From an uncultured Lachnospiraceae bacterium (GTDB taxonomy: Bacteria; Bacillota; Clostridia; Lachnospirales; Lachnospiraceae): a DNA stretch of 64,000 nt. Position numbers and translations under genes: made by a program. Every line of letters starts with the position of its first letter. Position 1 is the stretch's first letter. Below, piece by piece: positions 47,086-55,640 of this stretch. The stretch is from positions 78,595-142,594 of the forward strand of contig CAKRHP010000009.1 in assembly GCA_934339135.1 (NCBI GenBank). The letters run 5' to 3'. The notes beneath the pieces were generated by a model. That model had not been told where the DNA came from. It did not search any database and worked only from the letters and a program-made list of their open reading frames with translations.

Positions 47086-47938
47086 TGGCTGCACCTCCCT
47101 TTTTCTGCCAATAAGAAGCAACTTCTTCACAACTGGTACACCAGATTTCCGGCTTCGATGTGATATACGCTAACAACTGATCCAGTATCTTTGACTTTCC
47201 GGGACTTCCTGATACCTGCGGATGAAATGCCGTTGATAAGACTGCTCCAAAGCGAAGGGTTCCATCCACCTCATCCTTAAAATTCGACAAAACATCTTCA
47301 TAGGCGGATATACGGGGCAGTCCCGCCGGAATTGGCGGATACGCATTATAAACCATCTGAATATAATCATCCACCTCCTGTCTGCAGGAAATCCGGACCG
47401 TATGGGTCTTTTTACCCTTTACCTCCATAAATACCGGCAACTCACTGCTCTCTCCCTGACAGGTATACAATGTATTGGGATCATTGTATAAAACTTCCTC
47501 TGCTTCCTCACAGAGACCTCCGGTACAACGAAATCCCACTGCCGGTTTTCCGATGATCCGTTTAAAGATCTCCTGGCTTTTATCAATGATCTCCAGCTGC
47601 TCCTCCACCGTATTGCCATAAGACGGTTCATGGTAAAGACCATGATGGGCGATTTCGTGTCCTTGATCCAGGATACGCTCCACCAGAGGAACATTTCGCT
47701 CCATATTAACCGCCGGAATAAAAAAGGTAGCCTTCACACCATATTTTTCCAGCAGATTCATAATACGATCCACACCTCGTTTCGGTCCATACTCCCCGAC
47801 CGAAGGTCCCTTAATAAACTGCATACCATTTTCCATATTTTTGATCTTATTAAACCAGATCAGATTGGAGTCCATATCAAAGCCCAGGCAAAAAGCACAT
47901 TTTTTCCCTTCCGGCCAAATATTTTCTGCCATATTCAT
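47078..47938 (-). CDS. cytosolic polysaccharide-deacetylase-family (NodB-fold) protein, paralogue
   Basis: Paralogue of the next gene: CLGFDMDSN near residue 15, KYGVKATFFIPA near 65, metal His in GHEIAHHGLYHEPSY near 95, and GFRCTGG motif 3 near 140. About 286 residues without a signal peptide. The ATG at 47938 is chosen with AAAGG 7 nt before it; the frame runs further upstream but through a terminator. The two genes overlap and probably form a heterodimer or act in sequence. Substrate unknown. Confidence 0.82.
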   Translation of the reverse strand: MNMAENIWPEGKKCAFCLGFDMDSNLIWFNKIKNMENGMQFIKGPSVGEYGPKRGVDRIMNLLEKYGVKATFFIPAVNMERNVPLVERILDQGHEIAHHGLYHEPSYGNTVEEQLEIIDKSQEIFKRIIGKPAVGFRCTGGLCEEAEEVLYNDPNTLYTCQGESSELPVFMEVKGKKTHTVRISCRQEVDDYIQMVYNAYPPIPAGLPRISAYEDVLSNFKDEVDGTLRFGAVLSTAFHPQVSGSPGKSKILDQLLAYITSKPEIWCTSCEEVASYWQKKGGAANV

Positions 47939-48028
47939 CACCAAACCTTTCCGGATTCCCTGAAAATCCAGGAACCCTTTTCTTTTATGATGGATCACTG
48001 ACCATCCATTGCGTAAATTGCGAAAACA

Positions 48029-48053
48029 TCGGCGTAAACTATATTTACGCCGA
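48029..48053 (-). terminator. terminator between the ABC permease and the NodB-fold pair
   Basis: Ten-bp stem TCGGCGTAAA with TTTACGCCGA, 5-nt loop, then TGTTTTCGC on the minus strand. Read-through into the pair is possible. Confidence 0.7.
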
Positions 48054-48069
48054 CATTTCATTTGATTGT

Positions 48070-48735
48070 TTATCGAATTTCACTGACACGGATCCGTTTT
48101 TCCAGTCTGTTTCCGATCATACTCATAGATTTTACCAAAACATAATAAATGACCGCCGCAACCATTAACGGTTCAAAAGATAAATAAGAATCCGCCATAA
48201 CCTGTCGTGAAGCTCTCATCAGATCCACAACACCAATAATGGATACCAGGGACGTCCCCTTCAATAATCCGATCGTCTCATTGATCATCGACGGAAAGAC
48301 CGCTTTCAATGCCTGCGGAAGCACAATGTCCTTCAGGGTATCCACCTGACTGATACCAAGTGCTTTGGCTGCTTCTCTCTGACCGATATCCACACTCAGA
48401 ATGCCGCCTCGCAGTGCTTCCGAAATATATGCTGCCGCATTCATGGACAGAGTAATAAAAGCGGATGTCATTGCGGTAAAAGTAATACCGAATAACTGCG
48501 GTGCCGCAAAGTATACCAGATAAATCTGAACCAAAGAAGGAAGGGCTCTGAAAATATCTGTATACAAAAAGCCAATAAAATTCAGGATCTTATGTCTGGT
48601 AATTTTGATCATTGCCAATGGAATGGATAAGATCAAGCTGAAAATCAGAGACCCCAGCGTTACATAAATCGTTGTACGAAGTCCTTCTAAATACATTGGC
48701 CAATATTCGAATACGGTATTAAATTGAAATGTCAT
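48070..48735 (-). CDS. polar amino acid ABC transporter permease
   Basis: HisM/GlnP-type inner-membrane permease of 221 residues with about five helices. The EAA loop appears as EALRGGILSVDIGQREAAKALG near 110-130, and DIFRALPSLVQIYLVYF near 60 is typical of the family. GGAGTGAGG precedes the ATG. It follows the binding protein by 34 bp. There is no ATPase in this operon; the divergent ATPase at 43724 is the likely partner, forming one split transporter. Confidence 0.92.
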   Translation of the reverse strand: MTFQFNTVFEYWPMYLEGLRTTIYVTLGSLIFSLILSIPLAMIKITRHKILNFIGFLYTDIFRALPSLVQIYLVYFAAPQLFGITFTAMTSAFITLSMNAAAYISEALRGGILSVDIGQREAAKALGISQVDTLKDIVLPQALKAVFPSMINETIGLLKGTSLVSIIGVVDLMRASRQVMADSYLSFEPLMVAAVIYYVLVKSMSMIGNRLEKRIRVSEIR

Positions 48736-48769
48736 ACTGCCTCACTCCTTCTCTGGGTTTCTCTTTTTA

Positions 48770-49603
48770 TTATTCTGCTACCTTTAATGCGTCGGTGTAT
48801 TCTTTACCAAACCACTTTGTCTGCAGTTTCTCCATGGTTCCATCTGCTTCCAGTTCATCCAATGCCTTATTAAAGACATCTACATATTCCGAATTCTTTG
48901 GAAGAACGATACAATATGGGTTATCGAGAACACCCTTGATCTCATTCATTGGAACCACCTTGTAAGTAAGATTGTCATATTTCTTGCAATATTCAAAGGC
49001 ATTGGAACTGTCCATAATGCAGGCATCCAGTTCAGAGGTACCGATTAACGGGATCGAAGTTGCAATGCTCTCATATGTAATCGTCTTAACTCCCTTAATG
49101 GTCTTTGAATAGATTTCAAACTCTGTACCAAGAGTAACACCAACCTTCTTGCCCTTCAGATCGGCTGATGACTCAATGCCGCTGTCCTTCGGACAAAGAA
49201 TAACCGTTACCGGTGTGTAGTAGCCCTGAGAAAAATCAACTACTTTCTTTCTTTTTTCGTTACTGGAAAGAGCGGAAATGATATAATCACATCTCTTGGA
49301 GGTAATAGAACCGATCAAACCGGTAAAATCCATATCGTCCAGTTCAAAGGTATATCCCAGCTTATCTGCCAGCGCCTGGTTCAGATCCACATCAAAGCCC
49401 TCAATGGTTCCACTTTCATTTTTACTTTCAAATGGTGCATATTCTGCATTGATCGCCATTACCAGTTTCTTTCCTTTTAACGGATTGGAATCTGTTGCCG
49501 TGGCAGACTCTTTCTTTCCTGAGCTTCCTCCGCAGCCTGTAAGGCTTGCTGCCATTAATGACATCACTAAGGTGAGTGCTACAAATCCTTTTAATTTTCT
49601 CAT
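48770..49603 (-). CDS. amino acid ABC transporter substrate-binding lipoprotein
   Basis: Family-3 extracellular solute-binding protein. The N-terminus has a signal ending in LTGCG with Cys-24 as the likely lipid anchor, followed by a Ser/Gly linker. The binding fold shows MAINAEYAPFESKNESGTIEGFDVDLNQALADKLG near residue 49, then DFTGLIGSITSKRCDYIIS and GKKVGVTLGTEFE. Length 277. It sits between the racemase-family gene and the permease. Ligand not readable, though the ligand-binding Arg/Asp pattern suits a polar amino acid. Confidence 0.92.
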   Translation of the reverse strand: MRKLKGFVALTLVMSLMAASLTGCGGSSGKKESATATDSNPLKGKKLVMAINAEYAPFESKNESGTIEGFDVDLNQALADKLGYTFELDDMDFTGLIGSITSKRCDYIISALSSNEKRKKVVDFSQGYYTPVTVILCPKDSGIESSADLKGKKVGVTLGTEFEIYSKTIKGVKTITYESIATSIPLIGTSELDACIMDSSNAFEYCKKYDNLTYKVVPMNEIKGVLDNPYCIVLPKNSEYVDVFNKALDELEADGTMEKLQTKWFGKEYTDALKVAE

Positions 49604-49680
49604 AATGTTGTCCTCTCTTTCATATGTTTTTTATAGCAATATCCTGATAGGATAAAACCATTCTCTGTTGTGAACGTATA

Positions 49681-50418
49681 CTAAAAAATAAATTCTCCTC
49701 CCTGCCAGCTTCTGGTCTGACTGTCCGGGGACGGCCATGTCCTCTTGGAATGAGTAAGACCGGTGCTGTATAAAAGCTCTGCCATGGAAACAACTGCATA
49801 AGCCGGATCCACTACAGGAATCCCAAGCCGTTTTGATACCTCCGGTCCCATACCTGCAAATACAAGGCAGCCAAGGATCAATACATGGGCACCATCCTTT
49901 ATACATTGTCTTCCACATTCTACGATCCTTTCCAGCATGGCTTCCTGATCCTGGGAGCCTGCTGTGGCGATATCCACTTTTACACTCCGGATCGATGCAA
50001 GCCTGCTATAGTCAATCCCGGATCTGCGGATCGTCCGATCCGGTCCCACATCACTGTCTGCGGAGGTGATCCATGAAAACTTCTGCCCCAGTCCCACAGC
50101 TATCTGCAAAGAACTTTGTCCTGCCCCGATCACCGGTATACTGACAGCCTCCCGGATGGCATCCATCGCCGGATCACCGGAACAATATAATCCGATCACA
50201 TCATATCCGTCTTTTTCTGCCTGAACCGCTTTCTCGATCAATTCCAGGGAAGTCACTGCAACATCCAGTGCACTGTCTACACATATTTTTGTTTTTTCCT
50301 GCACTTCCATATCAATCTGTGTATCCGGCCGTGCGATCTGTTTCATCCGGTTCTCCCGGAGAGCGATCATTTCTTTTGTTAAACCGGTATTATCCGGATT
50401 TAATACTTTCAGCTTCAT
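49681..50418 (-). CDS. Asp/Glu/hydantoin racemase family protein
   Basis: Cofactor-independent racemase fold with two active-site cysteines, one in GLYCSGDPAMD near residue 75 and one in LILGCLVFAGMG near 185. The family includes aspartate, glutamate and hydantoin racemases and some maleate isomerases. Length about 245. The ATG at 50418 follows GGAGGG; an in-frame TTG upstream is not needed. It is first in an operon with the binding protein and permease, so it may epimerise the imported compound. Together with the DUF1445/PxpABC operon nearby, a role with 5-oxoproline or D-glutamate is a fair guess. Confidence 0.83.
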   Translation of the reverse strand: MKLKVLNPDNTGLTKEMIALRENRMKQIARPDTQIDMEVQEKTKICVDSALDVAVTSLELIEKAVQAEKDGYDVIGLYCSGDPAMDAIREAVSIPVIGAGQSSLQIAVGLGQKFSWITSADSDVGPDRTIRRSGIDYSRLASIRSVKVDIATAGSQDQEAMLERIVECGRQCIKDGAHVLILGCLVFAGMGPEVSKRLGIPVVDPAYAVVSMAELLYSTGLTHSKRTWPSPDSQTRSWQGGEFIF

Positions 50419-50432
50419 AACTTGTCCCTCCA

Positions 50433-50472
50433 AAAGAAAAACGGCGCTATTACTAATCAGTAATAACGCCGT
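50433..50472 (-). terminator. leader terminator before the racemase-family gene
   Basis: Minus strand stem ACGGCGTTATTACT with AGTAATAGCGCCGT (one wobble), 4-nt loop, then TTTTTCTTTT running directly into the ribosome site GGAGGG. The U-tract abuts the site, so termination and translation are tightly linked. Confidence 0.75.
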
Positions 50473-50492
50473 CGTTATCTGTGTTTTTTATT

Positions 50493-50527
50493 GTATCCAG
50501 TATACAGTATATCATTCAAAAAAACAA
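50493..50527 (-). promoter_or_regulatory. GTATAC-regulon promoter 3 (racemase, binding protein, permease)
   Basis: Minus strand -35 TTGTTT (50522-50527), 17 bp, TATACT. Two overlapping operator copies are present (50493-50505 and 50500-50512), each with one mismatch to GTATAC-T-GTATAC. Confidence 0.75.
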
Positions 50528-50532
50528 GCCTT

Positions 50533-51789
50533 TTATAAAATTTTCTCTAAAATCTCCATTGCCTGGTCAATTTCCTTTTCTGTTACGATCGTTGGAGCAA
50601 TAAAACGTACCACGTTTTTGTTCGTTCCGCAGGTCAGCAGGATCAGTCCTTCCTCCAGAGCCTTTGACACAATCTCCGTAGTCTTTGCCTTGTCCGGAGC
50701 ACCCGTTTCATCAACAATTTCCATGGCAAGCATCAGTCCCAGTCCACGGACATCTCCGATGCAGTCATGCTGCTCCTTTAACTGATCCAGCTTTCCTCTG
50801 AAATATTCTCCCATTTTGGCCGCATTTTCCAGTGCACCGTCCTTGGTCAGCACATCCAGTGTAGCTAATGCTGCAGCGCAGGCAACCGGGTTTCCGCCAA
50901 ATGTTCCACCATGGGCACCCGCATTCCATGTTTCCATGATCTCTTTTCTGGCGATCACCGCACTTAACGGAAAACCGGAGGCAATTCCCTTGGCACTTGT
51001 CAGGATATCAGGACGTACCCCGAAATGCTCATATGCGTATAATTTACCGGTACGTCCCATACCGGTCTGTACCTCATCAAAGATCAGAAGAATTCCATAT
51101 TTATCGCAGATCCTGCGTACCTCCTGTACAAACTCCTTCGGCGGCACAATATAGCCTCCTTCTCCCTGAACCGGCTCCATAATGATCGCAGCCACCATCT
51201 CCGGATCCACCAGCGTATGAAACATCTCTTCGAGCTTGTCAATATATGGCTTCCATCCCTCTTCCTTATAAGGACTCCGGTACAGGTATGGATACTCTGC
51301 AAAATAAACACTCGGCATCAGACCTTCGTAATATTTCCGGTAAAGGGAATTGGAGCCCGTAATGGACACCGTTCCTAAGGTACGGCCATGAAAGGAATCC
51401 CGGAATGCTATGATCGCCGGACGTTTTGTATAATGCTTTGCCAGCTTGATCGCTCCTTCGTTTGCCTCGGCGCCACTGTTGCTGAAATATACCATAGTGT
51501 CCCCTCCGGTAAGCTCCACCAGACGCTCCGCCAGTCTGACATAACTTTCATAGTAAACAACATTATGTCCGCCGTGAATCATCTGATCCACCTGTTTTTT
51601 GGCTGCCTCCACAACCTTTGGGTGATTATGGCCAATGTTACACACTGCAACACCACTTGCAAAATCAAGATACTCTTTTCCGTCCTCCGCCGTCAGATAA
51701 CAGCCCTTTGCACTTACAATGCCCAGCTTTGTTGACCTTCCTGCTGCCGGAGGCATCACCTTCATACATCTCTCATACATACTGCTCAT
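50533..51789 (-). CDS. class III omega-aminotransferase (GABA/ornithine type)
   Basis: PLP enzyme that deaminates a terminal amine such as GABA, ornithine or acetylornithine. Class III features: YFSNSGAEANEGAIKLAKHYT near 100, SFHGRTLGTVS near 135, the IFDEVQTGMGRTG PLP-Asp near 235 and the Lys in TSAKGIASGFPL near 268. Length 418. Closest to GabT and succinylornithine types; the substrate is not certain. The iron alcohol dehydrogenase is directly upstream in the same operon, fitting a semialdehyde being reduced to a hydroxyacid. Confidence 0.87.
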   Translation of the reverse strand: MSSMYERCMKVMPPAAGRSTKLGIVSAKGCYLTAEDGKEYLDFASGVAVCNIGHNHPKVVEAAKKQVDQMIHGGHNVVYYESYVRLAERLVELTGGDTMVYFSNSGAEANEGAIKLAKHYTKRPAIIAFRDSFHGRTLGTVSITGSNSLYRKYYEGLMPSVYFAEYPYLYRSPYKEEGWKPYIDKLEEMFHTLVDPEMVAAIIMEPVQGEGGYIVPPKEFVQEVRRICDKYGILLIFDEVQTGMGRTGKLYAYEHFGVRPDILTSAKGIASGFPLSAVIARKEIMETWNAGAHGGTFGGNPVACAAALATLDVLTKDGALENAAKMGEYFRGKLDQLKEQHDCIGDVRGLGLMLAMEIVDETGAPDKAKTTEIVSKALEEGLILLTCGTNKNVVRFIAPTIVTEKEIDQAMEILEKIL

Positions 51790-51813
51790 AACTCATTCCT
51801 TCTTTCTCATTAT

Positions 51814-52923
51814 TTATTCTGCGTGATCATTCTGTTTTTCCCATACCTGGGCAATATCTTCCTCCGATAATTCAAATGGGGTATTGCTGATACTGCCTGC
51901 CTGAAGAAGACTTAATCCTGCATACTGCTCTATCTGTTCCTGATCAAGCTTTGGTGGTTTTCCAATGAGCTGCTCCAGCGTGTCACCAAAAGAATCCACG
52001 CTGTCCTCTCCCAATAGTTCCAGGATCATATCCACTTTTTCTTTCACTGTTGTCTCACATCGTTTTAAATATTCCCTCACAAACAATCCGTTGGCAATAC
52101 CATGAGGAATCTGGTGAAAATATGTATAACAATATCCCAGTCCATGAGGAAGTGTTACTCCGGTCTGTGCGATCACAAGACCTCCCAGCAGAGAAACATA
52201 TGCCGCTTTCTCCCGAAAGCTATAATCATATTTTTTACTCTTTAATCCGGGAATACATTCTGCAAAGTTTTTGATTCCCTCCAAAGACATCATTGTACTA
52301 AAAACGGTACTCCTGTTTGCAAGATATCCTTCCATTACATGAGTAAAGGCATCGATCAGCGTACTTACCGTTGTCTTGTCATTCATGGAAACCGTATAAC
52401 CCGGATCTAAAAGAGCATATGCCGGATAAGTCAGGGAATTTCCGAAGCTGACTTTTGTTTCCATATCCTTTCTCAAAAGAACACTGTACGGGGTTACCTC
52501 ACTTCCTGTTCCGGAGGTGATGGGGATTGCCACGATCGGCAATGCTTTTGTGAAATCGTTCTTAAACAGATCCGCTGCGTGCATCTCATTGGCTGCCAGA
52601 ACTGCAACAGCCTTGGAAGCATCGATTGGCGATCCTCCACCGATTCCGATAATAAAATTTGCCTGAAATGCTTTCACCTTTTCTGTAATGTCTTCCACTG
52701 TTTCAATACTTGGATTATTCTCAACCGAATCATATACTTCATATGCAATTCCGGCATTTTTTAAAACTCCCGTCACATCATCCAGAGCACCGCTTGCCTT
52801 TGCGGAATGTTTTCCTGTTACGATGGCCGCACGTGATCCACAATACGTGAAAATCTCCAGATGATTTGTGATACAGTTTTTTTCAAAATACACTTTTGTT
52901 GGAATCTGAAATGTAAATTTCAT
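51814..52923 (-). CDS. iron-containing alcohol dehydrogenase
   Basis: Group III NAD(P)-dependent dehydrogenase of about 369 residues. The nucleotide loop GIGGGSPIDASKA is near 95, and metal His ligands appear in DAFTHVMEGYLA near 200, LPHGLGYCYTYFHQIPHG near 265. The ATG at 52923 follows GGAGGAAAG; the frame continues upstream through the promoter and is not used. First gene of an operon with the class III aminotransferase. A 4-hydroxybutyrate-type dehydrogenase is plausible, reducing succinate semialdehyde made from GABA. Confidence 0.88.
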   Translation of the reverse strand: MKFTFQIPTKVYFEKNCITNHLEIFTYCGSRAAIVTGKHSAKASGALDDVTGVLKNAGIAYEVYDSVENNPSIETVEDITEKVKAFQANFIIGIGGGSPIDASKAVAVLAANEMHAADLFKNDFTKALPIVAIPITSGTGSEVTPYSVLLRKDMETKVSFGNSLTYPAYALLDPGYTVSMNDKTTVSTLIDAFTHVMEGYLANRSTVFSTMMSLEGIKNFAECIPGLKSKKYDYSFREKAAYVSLLGGLVIAQTGVTLPHGLGYCYTYFHQIPHGIANGLFVREYLKRCETTVKEKVDMILELLGEDSVDSFGDTLEQLIGKPPKLDQEQIEQYAGLSLLQAGSISNTPFELSEEDIAQVWEKQNDHAE

Positions 52924-52979
52924 AAAGCTTTCCTCCATTCTTACTAATGCTGTCCTGTTTTCAAAATGTTTCCGAATAC

Positions 52980-53017
52980 AACAAAGACGCCACCACATAA
53001 GTGATAGCGCCTTTGTT
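52980..53017 (-). repeat. leader hairpin before the alcohol dehydrogenase gene
   Basis: A 17-bp stem with wobble pairs; RNA arms begin AACAAAGGCGCTATCAC. No U-tract follows, unlike the other regulon leaders, so it is more a structure than a terminator. Confidence 0.6.
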
Positions 53018-53020
53018 ATC

Positions 53021-53055
53021 TGTATACAGTATACACCTTTTCCATGGATTGTCAA
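53021..53055 (-). promoter_or_regulatory. GTATAC-regulon promoter 4 (alcohol dehydrogenase, aminotransferase)
   Basis: Minus strand TTGACA (53050-53055), 16 bp, TATACT inside GTATAC-T-GTATAC (53022-53034). Confidence 0.85.
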
Positions 53056-53064
53056 TATATTTTA

Positions 53065-53715
53065 TCAAGAAAGTAACATTCTTTCTCCTGCATTTTTTAC
53101 ATGTTCATGCATTGCCTCGGAAGCCTCTTTGATCTTATTCTGTTCCAGCAGATCGACAATTCTTTGATGCTCCTCCAATGCCGCCGGTGTATATTTGTCC
53201 AGAGTACCGGAAAGAACTAAGTAACGCTTGCAGACCATATTGATCTTTTCGATCATATCATATAAAAAAGTGTTGCCTGTATATCTGGCAAATGCCATAT
53301 GAAAATCATACTCCGCCTCCAGAAAAACCTGATGATTTTTTGCCTGCGTCAGTTTTTTCATGATCTTATTTAATTCCTTGATCTGTTTCGCCCCAATCTT
53401 TCCCTCCAATAGAGAAACTGCCAAAGGTTCCAGGCTGCAGCGGACCACCAGGACATTGGCAATATCCTGACTTGTTACATTGGACACCATTACGATCTTG
53501 TTTTCATTGACTTCTGCGAGGTGCTCCATAACAAGCTGTTTCAAGGCAGAACGGATCGGTGTACGGCTAATGGACAATCGCTCTGATAGCTGCTCCTCCG
53601 TCAACAGATCCCCCGGCTTGATCTGATTGGTAATAATTTCATCTTTAATAATGGCGTATGCCTGTTCCGATAATGTGACCGGTTTTACAATCTTTTTCTT
53701 TTTCTCTGTGCCCAT
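53065..53715 (-). CDS. GntR-family regulator, FCD (FadR) subgroup
   Basis: A 216-residue regulator: N-terminal winged helix (EQAYAIIKDEIITNQIKPGDLLTEEQLSERLSISRTPIRSALKQL) and an all-helical FCD effector domain with likely metal or ligand residues (Asp in DFHMAFARYTGN near 138, His in EEHQRI and AMHEHVKNA). FCD members often sense carboxylates or amino acids. It sits in the middle of the seven GTATAC-type promoters and is the leading candidate to bind them; its own promoter has no such palindrome. The Lrp gene is the alternative. Confidence 0.9.
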   Translation of the reverse strand: MGTEKKKKIVKPVTLSEQAYAIIKDEIITNQIKPGDLLTEEQLSERLSISRTPIRSALKQLVMEHLAEVNENKIVMVSNVTSQDIANVLVVRCSLEPLAVSLLEGKIGAKQIKELNKIMKKLTQAKNHQVFLEAEYDFHMAFARYTGNTFLYDMIEKINMVCKRYLVLSGTLDKYTPAALEEHQRIVDLLEQNKIKEASEAMHEHVKNAGERMLLS

Positions 53716-53797
53716 ATCTAATCTCCTTTCCCAATTATACCTATGATACTATATTTTAATGCAAGGGTCAAAAAGTATTTCAACCCTTGTATCATAT

Positions 53798-54403
53798 TTA
53801 AAACAACCAATCAAATTTCTTTTTGACCATTTCCACCAGATACTCAGCGGTACCATCCACTCCCAGCAGACTGCTGTTGATCAGAATATCTTTATAATTG
53901 ATATCCGCCGGTTCATATTTTGCATATCTTTTATGATACAGCAGTCTGGCACGGTCAACCTCCTGGATCATCCTCTTGGCCTCCTTCGGATTCATATTCA
54001 GACTGTTGACGCAATTATGATATCTCGCCTCAAACGGGGCATAAATATACACATTGATACAGTTTTTATAATTGCGCAGAATATAATCCGAACATCTTCC
54101 TACAATAATGCAGGACTCCCTGTCTACAATATCCGTAATGATCTTTTGCTGGATCTGGAATAATTTGTCCTGCATACTGCGCTCTCCGGTACCAAGTGGA
54201 AAACGCATCTTAGACAAAAGACTGTTTCCACTCTCTTCTATATCACTGACGACCGATACCGGCTGCTGCATCTCCTTTGCTGCCATTTCCACAATGTCTC
54301 TGTCATAGTAATCGATATCCAGTAACTTTGCCATTTCTCTGGCAATAGGACGTCCTAAGCTGCCAAATTGTCTCGTGATCGTAATAACATATCTTTCCTG
54401 CAT
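53798..54403 (-). CDS. cytidylate-kinase-like P-loop protein
   Basis: A 201-residue protein of the cytidylate-kinase-like group: ITITRQFGSLGRPIAREMAKLLDIDYYDRDIVEMAAKEM. The P-loop is degenerate, reading RQFGSLGRP, typical of this group, and CIIVGRCSDYILRNY then RDxxR-like RARLLYHKRYAKYEP follow. The group is common in Clostridia next to regulators, with unknown phosphoryl acceptor. GGGGAGG precedes the ATG. It has a GTATAC-type promoter, tying it to this metabolism. Confidence 0.82.
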   Translation of the reverse strand: MQERYVITITRQFGSLGRPIAREMAKLLDIDYYDRDIVEMAAKEMQQPVSVVSDIEESGNSLLSKMRFPLGTGERSMQDKLFQIQQKIITDIVDRESCIIVGRCSDYILRNYKNCINVYIYAPFEARYHNCVNSLNMNPKEAKRMIQEVDRARLLYHKRYAKYEPADINYKDILINSSLLGVDGTAEYLVEMVKKKFDWLF

Positions 54404-54442
54404 ATTGATTCCTCCCCTTCACATGATTATTTTTATATAAAA

Positions 54443-54462
54443 CAACGTCCGGCGGGACACTG
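54443..54462 (-). repeat. leader hairpin before the kinase-like gene
   Basis: Minus strand 8-bp stem CAGTGTCC with GGACGTTG, 4-nt loop, followed by TTTTATAT. A short terminator-like element beside promoter 5; weaker than the others. Confidence 0.4.
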
Positions 54463-54464
54463 CT

Positions 54465-54500
54465 TGTATACAGTATACAGTTTTTTCCTTTTCGTGTCAA
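54465..54500 (-). promoter_or_regulatory. GTATAC-regulon promoter 5 (kinase-like gene)
   Basis: Minus strand TTGACA (54495-54500), 17 bp, TATACT inside the full TGTATAC-T-GTATACA (54465-54479). Confidence 0.85.
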
Positions 54501-54526
54501 TTTTCCTGTCATTTTCCTTATAATAT

Positions 54527-55456
54527 TTAGAAAAAACGATAACAAAACACTAAAAACGGAATTGAAACAATAGATAATAAAGAAGATAAAATAATACTGT
54601 CGGAGCATAATGTCTCCTCCAAATTATTTTCCTTTAATAACAAAACCGTCATGCTTCCCACCGGCATTGCCATCAGGATCACACTGACCTGGGCAAGCTC
54701 TTCTGATATTGGCAGTCTTTTTAATACTGCAGCTATCACAAGCGGTACAAGGAACATCTTGACGATCAGAAAAAGATACAGCTTCCATTGACAGAAAATG
54801 CGGTATAAATGCTCCTGCTGCCCTATGGATATACCGATGACGATCAGTGCCAGAGGTGTCGCCACATTCCCCAGATAGGTTATGGTAGTTCCCAAAATAT
54901 ACGGAAGCCGGATATGGCAGACAAATATGAGTAACGCCAGCAGACAGGACAACGTTCCCATATTAAGAAGCGATTTTAAACTTTCCGGATGAAACTTACT
55001 GTCTGGAGGCATGACCAGCAGATAACCATATGTATATAAAAGAATATTATACTCCAGTATAAATATGGCTACATAGATCAATGCCCCTTTGCCAAATATG
55101 GACTGTACGACCGGTATCCCGATAAAGCCCAGATTGGAAAACACAAAGATCAGGGAATATACCCTCTGATCCATACGTTTTTTTGCAAAAATCCTCGATA
55201 CAGGTACCGCCAAAAAAATAAGCACAACAAATAATATGGCTGCAAGAATTGCTGCCTGTGCAATATTTCCCTTTGAGCTGCCGGTATTTCCTATCACACT
55301 GCTGACAATGATGGCCGGATTAAACACCTCTACGATCAGCTTTGACAAACATGCACCATCCTTTTGCGTCACAAGCTTCTTTTTCTGTAAAATATATCCC
55401 ACCATGATCAGCAGAAATATAACAACCATCTGCTTTAATACAATTCCTGCATTCAT
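54527..55456 (-). CDS. AEC-family transporter
   Basis: Auxin-efflux-carrier-type membrane carrier with about ten helices over 309 residues. Family marks are MVGYILQKKK near the N-terminus, FNPAIIVSSVIG near 40, FSNLGFIGIPV near 108, and the repeat LGNVATPLALIVIGISI near 205 with MPVGSMTVLL near 265. Bacterial AEC proteins move carboxylates such as malate, malonate or lactate. The ATG at 55456 follows AAGGAGGG. It shares the GTATAC control and may export an end product of the regulon. Confidence 0.9.
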   Translation of the reverse strand: MNAGIVLKQMVVIFLLIMVGYILQKKKLVTQKDGACLSKLIVEVFNPAIIVSSVIGNTGSSKGNIAQAAILAAILFVVLIFLAVPVSRIFAKKRMDQRVYSLIFVFSNLGFIGIPVVQSIFGKGALIYVAIFILEYNILLYTYGYLLVMPPDSKFHPESLKSLLNMGTLSCLLALLIFVCHIRLPYILGTTITYLGNVATPLALIVIGISIGQQEHLYRIFCQWKLYLFLIVKMFLVPLVIAAVLKRLPISEELAQVSVILMAMPVGSMTVLLLKENNLEETLCSDSIILSSLLSIVSIPFLVFCYRFF

Positions 55457-55526
55457 TTTATCCCTCCTTCCATCTGCTGACAAACTCTGTCATAACGGAT
55501 TTCATTTCCATAGCGTTCCTGTTCTT

Positions 55527-55562
55527 TGTATACAGTATACACTTGCGTTTTTCTATTGTAAA
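55527..55562 (-). promoter_or_regulatory. GTATAC-regulon promoter 6 (AEC transporter)
   Basis: Minus strand TTTACA (55557-55562), 17 bp, TATACT inside TGTATAC-T-GTATACA (55527-55541). Confidence 0.85.
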
Positions 55563-55640
55563 TACATTTTATCAGAATTATTTTAAAACTTATTTTCTTT
55601 TGTTTAAACTGGAAAATTTTGAAGAATCGCTATTTTCTTT

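Noticed and set aside
49670..49680. GTATAC near the end of the racemase-family gene as another operator
   Set aside because: It is a single half-site without palindrome or promoter.
50441..53017. CRISPR or tandem-repeat array formed by the similar leader hairpins
   Set aside because: The copies are single, kilobases apart and each sits between a promoter and a gene.
53745..53800. Inverted repeat GCAAGGGT/ACCCTTGT as operator of the GntR gene
   Set aside because: It lies after the kinase-like gene, has a 14-nt loop, and does not match the GTATAC palindrome; it is more likely a weak hairpin terminator.
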